Notes: a model not told the origin generated them from the letters alone. A stretch of DNA of 33,313 nt from Nocardiopsis xinjiangensis YIM 90004 (GCF_000341145.1 NZ_ANBE01000044.1:56626-89938); one strand, 5' to 3'; shown: positions 6,625-15,848, counted from the stretch's first letter. Numbers and translations: made by a program.

Positions 6625-7710
6625 CTACACGTTGAAGCGGAACTCCACCACGTCGCCGTCGGACATCACGTACTCCTTGCCCTCGATGCGGACCTTGCCC
6701 GCCGAGCGCGCGGTCTGCATGTCACCGGCCGACACGAGGTCGTCGAAGGAGACCACCTCGGCCTTGATGAAGCCGCGCTGGAAGTCGGTGTGGATGACCC
6801 CGGCGGCCTCGGGAGCGGTGGCGCGCTGCTTGATGGTCCAGGCGCGGGCCTCCTTGGGCCCGGCGGTCAGGTAGGTCTGCAGACCCAGGGTGCTGAACCC
6901 GACGCGGGCGAGCTGGGCGAGGCCGGGCTCGGTCTGGCCGAGCGACTCCAGCATTTCCTGGGCCTCGTCCTCCTCGAGTTCGGCGAGCTCGGCCTCGATC
7001 TTGGCGTCGAGGAAGATCGCCTCGGAGGGGGCCACGAGCTCCTGCAGACGGGCGCGCAGCTTCTCGTCGGCGAGCTCCTCGCTGTCGAGGTTGAACACGT
7101 AGATGAACGGCTTGACGGTGAGCAGGTTGAGCTCCCGCAGCCGGTCGGTGTCCACGCCCTCGGCCACGGAGAGCGACATGCCCCGGTCGAGGACCTCCTG
7201 CGCGTCGCGTGCAGCCTGCAGGGTCTCCTGGGCCGCCTTGTCCTTGGCGTTGCGCTTGGCTTCCTTCTCCAGGCGCGGGACCGCCTTCTCCAGGGTCTGG
7301 AGGTCGGCCAGGATCAGCTCGGTGTTGATGGTCTCGATGTCGCGGGAAGGCTCGATGTCACCGTCGACGTGTGTGACGTCGGGGTCATCGAAGGCCCGGA
7401 TGACCTGGCAGATGGCGTCGCTCTCGCGGATGTTGGCGAGGAACTTGTTGCCGAGGCCCTCGCCGGTGGAGGCGCCGCTCACGATGCCCGCGATGTCGAC
7501 GAAGTCGACCGTCGCCGGGATGAGCTTCGCCGAGTCGAAGATCTCCGCCAGAGTGCCGAGCCGGGCATCGGGCACACCCACGACCCCGACGTTGGGCTCG
7601 ATGGTGGCGAACGGATAGTTCGCAGCCAGAGCGTCGTTCTTGGTCAATGCGTTGAAGAGGGTGGACTTGCCGACGTTGGGCAGGCCGACGATCCCGATTG
7701 TCAGACTCAC
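6625..7710 (-). CDS. ychF: Redox/ribosome-associated GTPase YchF (Obg family)
   Basis: A 361-residue universally conserved P-loop GTPase/ATPase of the OBG-HflX group that associates with ribosomes and is linked to stress responses. The G1 loop GLPNVGKST is at residues of about 8-16. [11 protein letters not shown] follows as switch region, [10 protein letters not shown] is the G3 region, an antiparallel coiled coil lies mid-protein, and a C-terminal TGS domain ends [11 protein letters not shown]. The length is normal. The start is the GTG at 7710, which gives the conserved beginning [16 protein letters not shown]; the Shine-Dalgarno sequence is weak. Two short copies of its 3' end lie further left (2063 and 4152). 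Confidence 0.95.
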   Translation of the reverse strand: MSLTIGIVGLPNVGKSTLFNALTKNDALAANYPFATIEPNVGVVGVPDARLGTLAEIFDSAKLIPATVDFVDIAGIVSGASTGEGLGNKFLANIRESDAICQVIRAFDDPDVTHVDGDIEPSRDIETINTELILADLQTLEKAVPRLEKEAKRNAKDKAAQETLQAARDAQEVLDRGMSLSVAEGVDTDRLRELNLLTVKPFIYVFNLDSEELADEKLRARLQELVAPSEAIFLDAKIEAELAELEEDEAQEMLESLGQTEPGLAQLARVGFSTLGLQTYLTAGPKEARAWTIKQRATAPEAAGVIHTDFQRGFIKAEVVSFDDLVSAGDMQTARSAGKVRIEGKEYVMSDGDVVEFRFNV

Positions 7711-8014
7711 AGGACCCGAGTCTATGCGGCCGTAGGGGGCCACCGATCCGTCGTGACCGGCAAAGCACGGACGTTCCTCCGAACCGCATGCGCCCCGACG
7801 GCCCCGCACGCTAGGTTCGGTACGTGTTGTCGAGGCACAGCCACGGGCAGGGGAAGGGACTCGCGGGCCGACGTTCGGGCCCGTGAGGGGTGCGACACCG
7901 ACAGGGGTGGGGGCCGCGTGCCGCCCCCGCCCCCGGACCGTCGAGGGGAGACACGGTCACCGCGGTGCGGGCCCAGAGCCCTGGCCGCGGCACCGTTTCT
8001 GGGGGGGAACACCT

Positions 8015-8998
8015 GTGGTCACCGACCAACTGCGTGCGCTCGTGCGCCGCTATCCGATCGTGCGTTTCGCCACTCAGCGTCTGCGGACCCGTCTGCCGCG
8101 GCGGTTGGGCGGGCTGGACCCGGACCGGCTTCCCCCGTGGATGCGCCGTTTTCCGCTGGAGCTTCCGCGCACGGAGCAGGGACCGGCGTCGGGCCCGGAC
8201 CGTGTGGAGTTGGAGCTGCCGGGCGACCTCACGGTGCCGCGCCGGCTGGAGGAGGGCGGGTTGGCCCAGTACGGGCCGGCGGGCCTGTCCTGTTTCCTGG
8301 CGGCGGTCGAGCACGCGGAACCGGGCGCGGTGTTCGACGTCGGGTCGGGGGTGGGTGTCTACGCGGCGTTGGCGGCGGCCCGGTCCCGCCGGGCGGTCTT
8401 CGCGTTCGAGCCGGCCCCGGAGTTGGCCGCCGCGGCCCGCACGGTCTCCGACTCCGGCGACCTGGGGGTCACGGTGGTGGGCACGGCGGTCGGCAACTAC
8501 AACGGCACGGCCCGCCTGCGCCGTTCCCCGTACAACGACACGTGCAACACGACGGTGTCGGGTGGGACGGCCCTCACGGACCTCGCACACAGCCAGGTGC
8601 CGATCGTGTCCCTGTCCCGGTGGGCCGAGGAGGCCGCCGCCCATCCACGTGTGGTCACGGTCGACACTGCGGGCTCCGAACCGGACGTGGTCGCGGGTGC
8701 GTTGGAGGTGCTGCGCCGGCACCGGCCGTGGATCCTGGTCAAGGTGCGTCCGGACCTGGGCCTGGAGGAACGGCTCATGGCGCTGCTGGAGCCCCTCGGG
8801 TACTGGTGGTACCCGGTGCACGAGGAGGTGCCCTCCTCCCCGCGCGGACGGATCGACGCCCGGGAGTCGCCCTCCTGGGAGCGCATGTGGCTGCTCGCCC
8901 CGCACGAGGCACCCCCGGAGTACTGGGGATCGGTGCTGGCCTGGCGGTCCGCGCTGGCCCGCTGCCTGCCGGCGATGCGGTCCGGTTCGGAGAACTGA
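8015..8998 (+). CDS. FkbM-like SAM-dependent methyltransferase
   Basis: A 327-residue protein with a Rossmann-type SAM-binding core. Motif I is VFDVGSGVGVYAALAA at about residues 106-121, and the acidic residue after beta-2 lies in FAFEPAPELAAAA. The later VVTVDTAGSEPDVVAGALEVL segment corresponds to the FkbM signature usually written D-V-E-G-x-E, here with Ala in place of the first Glu. FkbM enzymes are O-methyltransferases of sugars, polyketides or glycans; the substrate here is unknown. The GTG start at 8015 follows GGGGGGGA by 7 bases. It lies between ychF (divergent) and rmuC (77 bases downstream, same strand). Confidence 0.75.
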   Translation: MVTDQLRALVRRYPIVRFATQRLRTRLPRRLGGLDPDRLPPWMRRFPLELPRTEQGPASGPDRVELELPGDLTVPRRLEEGGLAQYGPAGLSCFLAAVEHAEPGAVFDVGSGVGVYAALAAARSRRAVFAFEPAPELAAAARTVSDSGDLGVTVVGTAVGNYNGTARLRRSPYNDTCNTTVSGGTALTDLAHSQVPIVSLSRWAEEAAAHPRVVTVDTAGSEPDVVAGALEVLRRHRPWILVKVRPDLGLEERLMALLEPLGYWWYPVHEEVPSSPRGRIDARESPSWERMWLLAPHEAPPEYWGSVLAWRSALARCLPAMRSGSEN

Positions 8999-9075
8999 CC
9001 GTGAGGACGCGGGCCCCGGACCGGCGCCCGCGTCCGACAGCGGGATCGGGGGTGGGGCTGACACCATGGTGCGCC

Positions 9076-10443
9076 ATGGACGGTCTCGCACTCTTGCTCA
9101 CGCTCCTGGTCGGTCTGGCCGTCGGCACGGCCCTGGGGTGGTTGCTGGCACGCTCGCGCGATGCCGGGTCCCGCGCCGAGGCGGAGGCGGCGCGGGAGCG
9201 CGCCGAGTACATGGAGGAGCAGCTGGCCGAACGGTTCCGGGCCATGTCGGTACAGGCCCTGGACCAGACCAACCAGCGGTTCCTGGAACTGGCGGAGGGC
9301 CGGTTGCGTGCGGTCAACGCCGAGGCCGGCGGGGACCTGGACGAACGGCGCCGCGCGGTGGAACGTATGGTCGAGCCGCTCGCCGAGACCCTGTCGCGGG
9401 TCGAGCGCCAGATGCGGGAGGTCGACTCGGGACGGGCCGCGGCCCACGCGGAACTGGCCAAGCAGGTGGAACTGGTGCGCGAGGGGTCGGATCGGCTGCG
9501 CGACCAGACCCGCTCGCTGGTGACGGCGCTGCGCCGTCCGGAGGCCCGCGGCCGGTGGGGCGAGGTGCAGTTGCGCCGGGTCGCGGAGCTGGCCGGGATG
9601 GCCTCCCACTGCGACTTCGACGAGCAGGCGAGCACACCGGACGGGTCGCAGCGGCCGGACATGGTGGTGCGCCTGGCCGGGGGCAAGAACATCGTCGTGG
9701 ACGCCAAGGTGCCGCTGTCGGCCTACCTGAACGCGGTCGAGTCGGAACAGGACCCCGACCGGGACACGGAGTTGCGTGCGCACGCCAAGCAGCTGCGCAC
9801 CCACGTGGACCAGCTCGCGGGCAAGTCGTACTGGGCCTCGTTCACCCCTGCCCCGGAGTTCGTGGTGCTGTTCATCCCGGGTGAGTCCTTCCTCGCGCCG
9901 GCACTGGAGCAGGACCCGGGGCTGTTGGAGCACGCGATGGGGCGCCGGGTGCACATCGCCACCCCCACGACGTTAATCTCGTTGTTGCGCACCGCCCAGT
10001 ACGCGTGGCAGCAGGAGGCATTGAGCGAGAACGCGCGCGAGGTCTTCGACCTGGGCAAGCAGCTGCATCAGCGGTTGTCGACGCTGGGCGGGCACGTGGA
10101 CGGCCTGGGCCGGGCCTTGAACCGGACGGTGGCGGCCTACAACCAGACGGTGGGGTCGTTGGAGAGCCGGGTGTTGGTGACGGCGCGGCGGTTCGAGGAG
10201 CTGGGGCTGGTCGACGGTGATCTGGAACGCCCTCCGGGGGCCCGGGAGAGCCCGCGGGCGTTGTCGTCCCCGGAACTGGTCGGGAGTGTTCGCCTCTCTG
10301 ACCAGGATCGATCTACCGCTGGGGCGAGTGATGGCGCGTTCCGGGAGGACACGGGGACCGGCGAGTCGGACCGGGGCACGTCAGAACGGTTCGGCGCGGA
10401 CAGTATTCAGCGCGCTCACAACGGGAACACCGGCATGGCCTGA
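9076..10443 (+). CDS. rmuC: RmuC family DNA recombination protein
   Basis: A 455-residue protein. Residues 3-25 form an N-terminal membrane anchor (LALLLTLLVGLAVGTALGWL), about 30-145 a long coiled coil, and about 150-385 the RmuC nuclease-like domain. The domain carries the conserved RGRWGEVQLRRVAELAGM, VVDAKVPLSAYL, FVVLFIPGESFLAPAL and ATPTTLISLLRTAQYAWQQE segments. RmuC limits inversions at short inverted repeats in E. coli. The last 55 or so residues, after RRFEELGLVDGDLE, are Ser/Asp/Thr-rich and not part of the family. The start is the ATG at 9076, which gives the usual anchor at the extreme N terminus; no strong Shine-Dalgarno sequence was found. Confidence 0.92.
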   Translation: MDGLALLLTLLVGLAVGTALGWLLARSRDAGSRAEAEAARERAEYMEEQLAERFRAMSVQALDQTNQRFLELAEGRLRAVNAEAGGDLDERRRAVERMVEPLAETLSRVERQMREVDSGRAAAHAELAKQVELVREGSDRLRDQTRSLVTALRRPEARGRWGEVQLRRVAELAGMASHCDFDEQASTPDGSQRPDMVVRLAGGKNIVVDAKVPLSAYLNAVESEQDPDRDTELRAHAKQLRTHVDQLAGKSYWASFTPAPEFVVLFIPGESFLAPALEQDPGLLEHAMGRRVHIATPTTLISLLRTAQYAWQQEALSENAREVFDLGKQLHQRLSTLGGHVDGLGRALNRTVAAYNQTVGSLESRVLVTARRFEELGLVDGDLERPPGARESPRALSSPELVGSVRLSDQDRSTAGASDGAFREDTGTGESDRGTSERFGADSIQRAHNGNTGMA

Positions 10444-10673
10444 ATGTACCTTTTTCTCCACTCTCCGTACTTCTCACCCCAGTTCACCGGGACTCCTCGG
10501 AAACCTTCCAGAACCCGGAGGGACGAAGTCGTGGTCCAATCCCCAGAAGGCGTGTTCGGCACGGAAGGGGCAAGTGGACAAAAGGACGACACGATCCCCG
10601 GAAAAGACACCGAACCCCCACGAGAAGTGAAACACTAAACACCGTGAGTAATGAACCTGGGAGGTGCGCAGCC

Positions 10674-11261
10674 ATGCCCCCGCGCAGGAAGGAAGGCCCG
10701 GAGCCCGGCCGGGCTCCGTACTTCGTACGTTCCGAGGGGCGCGAGACGAACACGGCCGTGGCCCAGAAGACACAGCGACGCTCCGACCGCACCGCGCCCC
10801 GGCCCGCGCGCCCCGCGAGCCCGCGCCCCGAAAAAGCACGCCCCACGAGCACACCGGCGGGCCTGCCCCGACTGACCGGGCGCGGAGGGATCCTCCTCAT
10901 CGTCCTGTTCAGCTTCACGGGCACGATGATCGCGCACGCGGCCTCCTGGCCCGCGGCCCCGGGCATCGCCTTCACCGCGGCCTGCCTGATGACCGCCGTC
11001 CTCGTGCGCCCGCCCGACCTGCTGTCACTTTCGGTGAGCCCGCCCATCGCGTTCTTCGTCTCCGCCGTGAGCGCCGAATGCCTGCTCGCGCTCGGCAACG
11101 AAGGTTTCACCCGGGTCCTGGTGCTCGGCCTGGCCTCCCGCCTGGCCGAGGTCGCCCCGTGGCTGTTCCTGGGCACCGCGCTGGTGCTGGTCATCGCGGT
11201 CTTCCGCGGGCTTCCCGGGAACCTGCGCGAACTGGGCGACGAGCTCAACGGCCGCCGCTGA
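10674..11261 (+). CDS. DUF6542 membrane protein
   Basis: A 195-residue protein with a basic, proline-rich cytoplasmic N terminus (about residues 1-75) followed by four predicted membrane segments, beginning near GGILLIVLFSFTGTMIAHA, GIAFTAACLMTAVLV, IAFFVSAVSAECLLAL and WLFLGTALVLVIAVF. This is the layout of actinobacterial DUF6542 proteins, which sit beside xseAB/ispH; their function is unknown. I chose the ATG at 10674 because GGGAGG lies 9 bases upstream. The GTG at 10644 opens the same frame but without a clear ribosome binding site. It converges with xseB across a gap of only 21 bases. Confidence 0.8.
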   Translation: MPPRRKEGPEPGRAPYFVRSEGRETNTAVAQKTQRRSDRTAPRPARPASPRPEKARPTSTPAGLPRLTGRGGILLIVLFSFTGTMIAHAASWPAAPGIAFTAACLMTAVLVRPPDLLSLSVSPPIAFFVSAVSAECLLALGNEGFTRVLVLGLASRLAEVAPWLFLGTALVLVIAVFRGLPGNLRELGDELNGRR

Positions 11262-11282
11262 CCCGGGCCGCACCGCCCGGAC

Positions 11283-11558
11283 TCAGAACGGCGTGCCGGC
11301 GTCCTCTCCCCCGGCCCCCGACCGGTTCTCCGCACGTTCGTCCATCGCGGCGGCAAGCTTGGCGCGGGCCCCCTCGAGCCACTGCTCGCACACACGCGCG
11401 AGCTCCTCACCGCGCTCCCACAGAGCCAGCGAGTCCTTCAGGCTCAGCCCGCCGGACTCCAACCGGCGCACCACGTCGTTGAGTTCCTCGCGGCTCTCCT
11501 CGTAGCTCATCTCCGGTTCGGCGGCGGTGTCGCTGCCGGTCTCGGCGCTCTCGCTCAC
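11283..11558 (-). CDS. xseB: Exodeoxyribonuclease VII small subunit
   Basis: A 91-residue helical protein with the conserved [38 protein letters not shown] core, in which the [12 protein letters not shown] stretch is diagnostic. XseB binds XseA in several copies and is needed for cleavage of single-stranded DNA from both ends. Its GTG start overlaps the xseA stop in a GTGA, so the two are translationally coupled. The acidic N-terminal tail (about 17 residues) and Gly/Ala-rich C terminus are typical actinobacterial additions. Confidence 0.95.
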   Translation of the reverse strand: MSESAETGSDTAAEPEMSYEESREELNDVVRRLESGGLSLKDSLALWERGEELARVCEQWLEGARAKLAAAMDERAENRSGAGGEDAGTPF

Positions 11559-12850
11559 GGGTTCTCCCCCTCGGTCGTCTCGTCGGGCGCGGGATCCCCG
11601 CCCCCGGTGGTCTGGCTGCCGGCCGGCACGGAGGTCCCGTCCCCGCCGGCCTCGATCTCTGTGACACTCGCGCGCAAGCTGTCCTCGGTCAGACGCACCC
11701 GCAGTTCCTCACCCTCCTGCAGGCCGGCGGCGGAACGCACCACCGAACCGTCGCCGCGCTGCACGATCGCGTACCCGCGGGCCAGCGTCGTCGCGGGCGA
11801 GAGAGCGTGCAGGCGGGCCCGGGTGTGGCCGAGACCGTCGGCGGAACGGTCCAAGGAGGCGGTGAGGCTGCGCCGGGCGCGATCGCGCAGCTCCACGACC
11901 TGCTCGGTGAGCCGGTCGACCTCACGGACCGGATCGGCCAGCGCCGGGCGGGAACGCACACCGCGCAACCAGGAGAACTCGCGTTCCAGACCGCCCTGAA
12001 CGACCCGGCGGCCACGGTCGCGGAGCTGGCGCACGATCTCGAGCTGTTCGCCCACGTCGGGCACGGTGCGTTTGGCGGCGTCGGTGGGGGTGGAGGCGCG
12101 CACGTCGGCGACGTGGTCGAGCAGGGGCGCGTCCTGTTCGTGGCCGATGGCGCTGACGACGGGGGTGGTGGAGGCCGCCACCGCGCGCACCAGGGCCTCG
12201 TCGGAGAAGGGAAGCAGGTCCTCCAGGGAGCCCCCGCCGCGGGCGATGACGATGACGTCGACCTCGGGGTGGGCATCGAGCTCCTGAAGGGCCGCGACGA
12301 CCTCACGGACGGCGCGTTCGCCCTGGACCGTGGCCGGGCGCACCTCGAAGCGCACCGCGGGCCAACGGCGGCGGCCGTTCTCCAGCACGTCGCGTTCGGC
12401 AGCCGAGTCGCGCCCGCACACGAGCCCGACGGTGTTGGGCAGGAACGGCAACGGGCGCTTGCGGGCCTGGTCGAAGACGCCCTCGGCGGTGAGCGTGCGG
12501 CGCAGCTGTTCCAGGCGGGCCAGGAGTTCACCCAGCCCCACATGGCGGATCTCCAGGGCACGCAGGGAGAAACGGCCGCGGGGCTCGTAGAAGTCGGGTT
12601 TGGCGTGCACGACGACACGTGCGCCCGGCTCGGGGGGCGGGCTCTGCGCGTCGAGCACGGCCGTGGGGCACACGACGTTGGCGGAGACGTTGGCGACCGG
12701 ATCGCGCAGCGTGATGTAGGCCATGCGGCCGCGCCGGTTCAGCTCGGCGATCTGCCCCTCGACCCAGATCCGGCCCAGGCGGCCGATCCACTGGCCGACG
12801 GCGTTCAGGACGACGCGGACCGGCTGCGGCGCCTCGGCTGAGCTCTCCAT
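11555..12850 (-). CDS. xseA: Exodeoxyribonuclease VII large subunit
   Basis: A 431-residue catalytic subunit. An N-terminal OB-fold (about residues 20-100, with [21 protein letters not shown]) binds single-stranded DNA. The nuclease domain follows, with [43 protein letters not shown] and [29 protein letters not shown]. Next come a helical XseB-binding region and a C-terminal segment ([13 protein letters not shown]). A poorly conserved acidic tail of about 35 residues ends the chain. ATG codons at 12850 and 12856 both fit; GAGG lies 7 bases before 12850 and I prefer that. It forms an operon with xseB. Confidence 0.95.
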   Translation of the reverse strand: MESSAEAPQPVRVVLNAVGQWIGRLGRIWVEGQIAELNRRGRMAYITLRDPVANVSANVVCPTAVLDAQSPPPEPGARVVVHAKPDFYEPRGRFSLRALEIRHVGLGELLARLEQLRRTLTAEGVFDQARKRPLPFLPNTVGLVCGRDSAAERDVLENGRRRWPAVRFEVRPATVQGERAVREVVAALQELDAHPEVDVIVIARGGGSLEDLLPFSDEALVRAVAASTTPVVSAIGHEQDAPLLDHVADVRASTPTDAAKRTVPDVGEQLEIVRQLRDRGRRVVQGGLEREFSWLRGVRSRPALADPVREVDRLTEQVVELRDRARRSLTASLDRSADGLGHTRARLHALSPATTLARGYAIVQRGDGSVVRSAAGLQEGEELRVRLTEDSLRASVTEIEAGGDGTSVPAGSQTTGGGDPAPDETTEGENP

Positions 12851-12970
12851 TCCCATGCCTCGGAACCCTAGGGCAACCCTGCGACGGTTCCGACCGCGGG
12901 CGCGCCCGCAGGTGGAGGCCGGGGAGGTCTTCGAGCGGGCGCCGGAGGGAGGCGGCGCCCGCTCGAACCG

Positions 12971-13633
12971 CTAGCGCTCCTCGGCCTGGAGCTTGGCGAT
13001 GCGGTTGTCGTACATCTTGATGAACTCCGGGCGCGCCTGGTGGGCGACCTCGTAGGCGCGCAGGTCGCGGACCTGGTCGATGGTGAGCTTGCGCAGGCGC
13101 GCGCGGATCGAGGGAAGGGTGAGCTCGTCGTAGGTGGGCACAGCGAGCTCATCGGCGGAAGGGGCGGCCCCCTTGCGCACCCGCTCGAGGACGTCGTCGC
13201 TGGCGACCTCGGTGTGGTGTTCGTTGGTGCCGAGCTCCTGGGCGATGGCGGCGGCCTTCTCCGGGACGTCCTCTGTGGCCGGGGTCGGCGTCTGGGCCGG
13301 CTCCTTCTCCTCGGCCTGTTCGGCGGGGGCCTCGGGGGCCGGGGTGGCGGCCTTCTCGACAGGGGCTTCGGGCTCGGTCCCTGCGGACTCGGGCCCTGCG
13401 GACTCGGGCTTCGCGGGCTCGGCGGCCTCTTCCCCGGCCTGTTCGGCGGGGGCCGCCTCCTCGGCCCGCTCCGCGGTCGCGGTGGAGGTCTTCTGCTCCC
13501 CGCCGCCGTTCTCCGCGGCCTGCCCCCCGTCCTCGGCCCGCGGCTCCAGGACCGCGTCGGAGGCGGTGTCCTTGCGGCCGAAGGCACCCTTGACCAGGGT
13601 CAGCAACTTCGTGACGATCGACGTGTTCGACAT
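12971..13633 (-). CDS. Rv1109c-like (lipid-droplet-associated type) protein
   Basis: A 220-residue protein in three parts. A short N terminus (TSIVTKLLTLVKGAFGRKD) can form an amphipathic helix. A low-complexity Ala/Glu/Pro region follows (about residues 30-140). The conserved C-terminal domain (about 155-220, with PTYDELTLPSIRARLRKLTIDQVRDLRAYEVAHQARPEF) recalls helix-hairpin segments of Rho/SAP type. Position between xseA and ispH matches Rv1109c of M. tuberculosis, and relatives are annotated as lipid-droplet-associated proteins, though evidence for that role is limited. The long middle segment reads as disordered. AGGAG lies 10 bases before the ATG at 13633. Confidence 0.7.
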   Translation of the reverse strand: MSNTSIVTKLLTLVKGAFGRKDTASDAVLEPRAEDGGQAAENGGGEQKTSTATAERAEEAAPAEQAGEEAAEPAKPESAGPESAGTEPEAPVEKAATPAPEAPAEQAEEKEPAQTPTPATEDVPEKAAAIAQELGTNEHHTEVASDDVLERVRKGAAPSADELAVPTYDELTLPSIRARLRKLTIDQVRDLRAYEVAHQARPEFIKMYDNRIAKLQAEER

Positions 13634-13765
13634 AGGGCGGGGGCTCCTGAGGGTCTCGGCTGATGGGCCAGCGGCGCGCTTCCAGAAAACCAGGCAAGGC
13701 CGAGTTGAGTGCGAACCGCCTTTGACGGATGTGATGGTGAACCAGGATAGAGGAGGTGGAACACC
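13634..13765. promoter_or_regulatory. Divergent control region upstream of ispH
   Basis: This intergenic region carries the promoters of the leftward Rv1109c-like gene and of a rightward transcript. A TTGACG near 13722 with a GATAGA-like element about 18 bases later is a candidate rightward promoter, just upstream of the strong AGGAGGTG ribosome binding site of the small frame at 13766. No operator palindrome was identified. Confidence 0.35.
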
Positions 13766-13945
13766 ATGAGCGGGGGACAGCTGCATGATCCCTACACTTC
13801 GCTGCGGAAGCGGATATGTCCCGTTGCGATCCCGTCACATTCGTACAGCATCTACGGTGGGGAGAGGACTGACCACCAGCGCGGTGCCGTGTACCACACA
13901 AGGCCCAAAAACCCCCCACCTCACCGCACCCCACCTAGGATGTGA
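13766..13945 (+). CDS. Possible 59-residue leader ORF before ispH
   Basis: A 59-codon frame begins MSGGQLHDPY and ends HRTPPRM. AGGAGGTG, an almost perfect anti-16S match, lies 7 bases before its ATG, and its stop is 3 bases before the ispH ATG. That layout suggests a translated leader coupled to ispH. Against this, its third codon positions are only about 69 percent G+C by my count, well below the neighbouring genes, and the protein resembles no family I know. It could be an upstream regulatory peptide or a chance frame behind a chance Shine-Dalgarno sequence. Confidence 0.4.
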   Translation: MSGGQLHDPYTSLRKRICPVAIPSHSYSIYGGERTDHQRGAVYHTRPKNPPPHRTPPRM

Positions 13946-13948
13946 AGT

Positions 13949-14935
13949 ATGAGTGCGACGACTGCGACGAACCAACGCCGTGTGCTGCTCGCCAACCCGC
14001 GGGGTTACTGCGCCGGTGTCGACCGGGCGGTCATCACCGTCGAGAAGGCCTTGGAGCAGTACGGCGCTCCCATCTACGTCCGCAAGCAGATCGTGCACAA
14101 CACCCATGTGGTGCGCACGCTGGAGGAAAAGGGCGTCGTCTTCGTCGAAGAGACCGAGGAGGTCCCCGAGGGCGCCATCGTGGTGTTCTCCGCCCACGGT
14201 GTCTCCCCAGCCGTACACGAGCAGGCCGGCCAGCGTCAGTTGAAGACCATCGACGCGACCTGCCCGCTCGTCACCAAGGTCCACAAGGAGGCACAGCGGT
14301 TCTCCAAGGAGGACCGCGACATCGTCCTCATCGGCCACATCGGCCACGAGGAGGTCGAGGGCACCAGTGGTCAGGCGCCCGAGCACGTCCAGATCGTGGA
14401 GAGCCCCGAGGAGGTCGACAAGGTCCAGGTGCGCAACCCGGACAACGTCTCCTGGCTCTCCCAGACCACCCTGTCGGTGGACGAGACCAACCAGACCGTG
14501 GACGCCTTGCGCGAGCGGTTCCCCAACCTGATCGACCCGCCGAGCGACGACATCTGCTACGCCACCTCGAACCGCCAGGACTCCGTGAAGGCCATGGCGC
14601 CCGAGTGCGAGCTGGTCATCGTCGTGGGGTCGGACAACTCCTCGAACTCCGTGCGCCTGGTCGAGGTCGCCCTCGAGGCCGGCGCCGATGCCTCCTACCT
14701 CATCGACAACGCCACGTTCATGGACGAGTCCTGGCTGGAGGGCGTCACCACGGTCGGTGTGACCAGTGGCGCCTCCGTGCCGGAGATCCTCGTGCGCGAG
14801 CTCCTCGACAAGCTGTCCGGATTCGGCTACGGCTCGGTCACCCCGGTGACCACGGCCGAGGAGAACCTGACCTTCTCCCTGCCCAAGGAGCTGCGGCGCG
14901 ACCTGCGCGCCGAGCAGGCCGAGGCCCAGCGGTAA
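13949..14935 (+). CDS. ispH: 4-hydroxy-3-methylbut-2-enyl diphosphate reductase
   Basis: A 328-residue iron-sulfur enzyme (LytB) that reduces HMBPP to IPP and DMAPP, the last step of the MEP isoprenoid pathway. Three cluster-ligand cysteines are present: Cys21 in [13 protein letters not shown], Cys105 in [11 protein letters not shown] and Cys203 in [11 protein letters not shown]. Substrate-binding HNTHVV and SAHGVSP histidines and the SNSxRLVEVA segment are intact, and the length is normal. A TAGGAT element at 13936-13941 lies 7 bases before the ATG, so a leaderless transcript is possible in addition to read-through from the upstream small frame. A bidirectional terminator separates it from DUF4245. 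Confidence 0.97.
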   Translation: MSATTATNQRRVLLANPRGYCAGVDRAVITVEKALEQYGAPIYVRKQIVHNTHVVRTLEEKGVVFVEETEEVPEGAIVVFSAHGVSPAVHEQAGQRQLKTIDATCPLVTKVHKEAQRFSKEDRDIVLIGHIGHEEVEGTSGQAPEHVQIVESPEEVDKVQVRNPDNVSWLSQTTLSVDETNQTVDALRERFPNLIDPPSDDICYATSNRQDSVKAMAPECELVIVVGSDNSSNSVRLVEVALEAGADASYLIDNATFMDESWLEGVTTVGVTSGASVPEILVRELLDKLSGFGYGSVTPVTTAEENLTFSLPKELRRDLRAEQAEAQR

Positions 14936-14992
14936 GGGCCGGTAGGACACTCCGGGGCCGGGACGAGACCCGGGGCCGGGTGGAATGACACG

Positions 14993-15027
14993 ACCGGGGG
15001 CCGCCGTGGTGCACGGCGGCCCCCGGT
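14993..15027. terminator. Bidirectional terminator ispH / DUF4245
   Basis: A perfect 16-bp stem (arms 14993-15008 and 15012-15027, outer bases ACCGGGGG/CCCCCGGT) closes on a 3-base loop. It is placed between the convergent ispH and DUF4245 genes, 5 bases from the DUF4245 stop. Confidence 0.85.
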
Positions 15028-15032
15028 TGCGT

Positions 15033-15659
15033 TCAGGCGTCGGCGGGTTCGGAGCCGGATCCCTCGTCGCCGGTATCGGCTCCCTCCGTGTTCCCGGCGC
15101 CCTCGGAACCTTCGGTCGCCCCCGCGTCCCCGTCCTCGGGCATGGGGCGCAGCCCTTCGGCCATGTACGCGAGCTCGTCGAGGTCGGCGGGGCCGGAGAC
15201 GATCAGCGTGACGTCGTCCTCCTGCCAGACCAGGGCACGCCAGTCGTCGTCGTTGTCGAAGTGCTCCCACTCGCGGTCACCGGCGTTGACCACTCCGACC
15301 GGATCGGCGTCCTCGACACGGTCCGCGATCACGCGCCCCGGGTCGTCGTCGCTCTGGGTGATCATGACGTGGCTGTCCTGCGGTGTCGCGAAGCCCAGGC
15401 TCCACTCCACGGGCTCGTTGATGTCGAGGTGGGAGCTGGTCGGGGTCCACCCTTCCGGGAGGTCCTCGGACGGCAGGGTCACCTGGTAATCGGCCTCGGC
15501 TCGCAGGGTCTCCGCGTCCGGCCCGTACTCCACCGTCGGGATGCGCTCCTCCGAGCGGGTCGCGACGACGACGTACATCAACAGCAGGATGCCGACGATG
15601 ATCCCGAGGGAGATGGCGTAGTTCTTGAAGGTCGCGCTGGACCGGCTGTACTCACTCAT
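15033..15659 (-). CDS. DUF4245 membrane-anchored protein
   Basis: A 208-residue protein with one N-terminal membrane segment (about residues 12-33, YAISLGIIVGILLLMYVVVAT) and an extracytoplasmic domain containing VEWSLGFATPQDSHV and LDELAYMAEGLRP, as in actinobacterial DUF4245 proteins. These are regularly encoded beside glpX, as Rv1100 is in M. tuberculosis; the function is unknown. The last 35 or so residues are an acidic Gly/Ser/Glu low-complexity tail. GGGA lies 6 bases before the ATG. Confidence 0.87.
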   Translation of the reverse strand: MSEYSRSSATFKNYAISLGIIVGILLLMYVVVATRSEERIPTVEYGPDAETLRAEADYQVTLPSEDLPEGWTPTSSHLDINEPVEWSLGFATPQDSHVMITQSDDDPGRVIADRVEDADPVGVVNAGDREWEHFDNDDDWRALVWQEDDVTLIVSGPADLDELAYMAEGLRPMPEDGDAGATEGSEGAGNTEGADTGDEGSGSEPADA

Positions 15660-15807
15660 GGCACGTCCCAGCTTGCCGCAGGTCGGGGAGGACTCCGACC
15701 CGGGGTACCCCGAACCGTCCGGTGAAGGGCCCGGTCCCGAGCGCTCGGTGCGGCCGGACGAGAGCCCGGGCCGCTGCGGAGCGCTCCTACCGGGCCGGGA
15801 GCACCCC

Positions 15808-15831
15808 GCGCGGGGGCGTGGAGCCCCGCGC
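15808..15831 (-). terminator. Terminator after the glpX-side TetR gene
   Basis: GCGCGGGG (15808-15815) pairs with CCCCGCGC (15824-15831) around an 8-base loop, 18 bases beyond the TetR stop. A second pair of GAGCGCTC palindromes (15739-15746 and 15779-15786) lies in the same 190-base gap before DUF4245. Confidence 0.55.
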
Positions 15832-15848
15832 CCACCGGCGACCGGCCG

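Noticed and set aside
6595-9075. Upstream extension of the rmuC reading frame by about 830 codons
   Set aside because: The extension runs antisense to ychF and out of frame with the methyltransferase. RmuC proteins start with the membrane anchor found at 9076.
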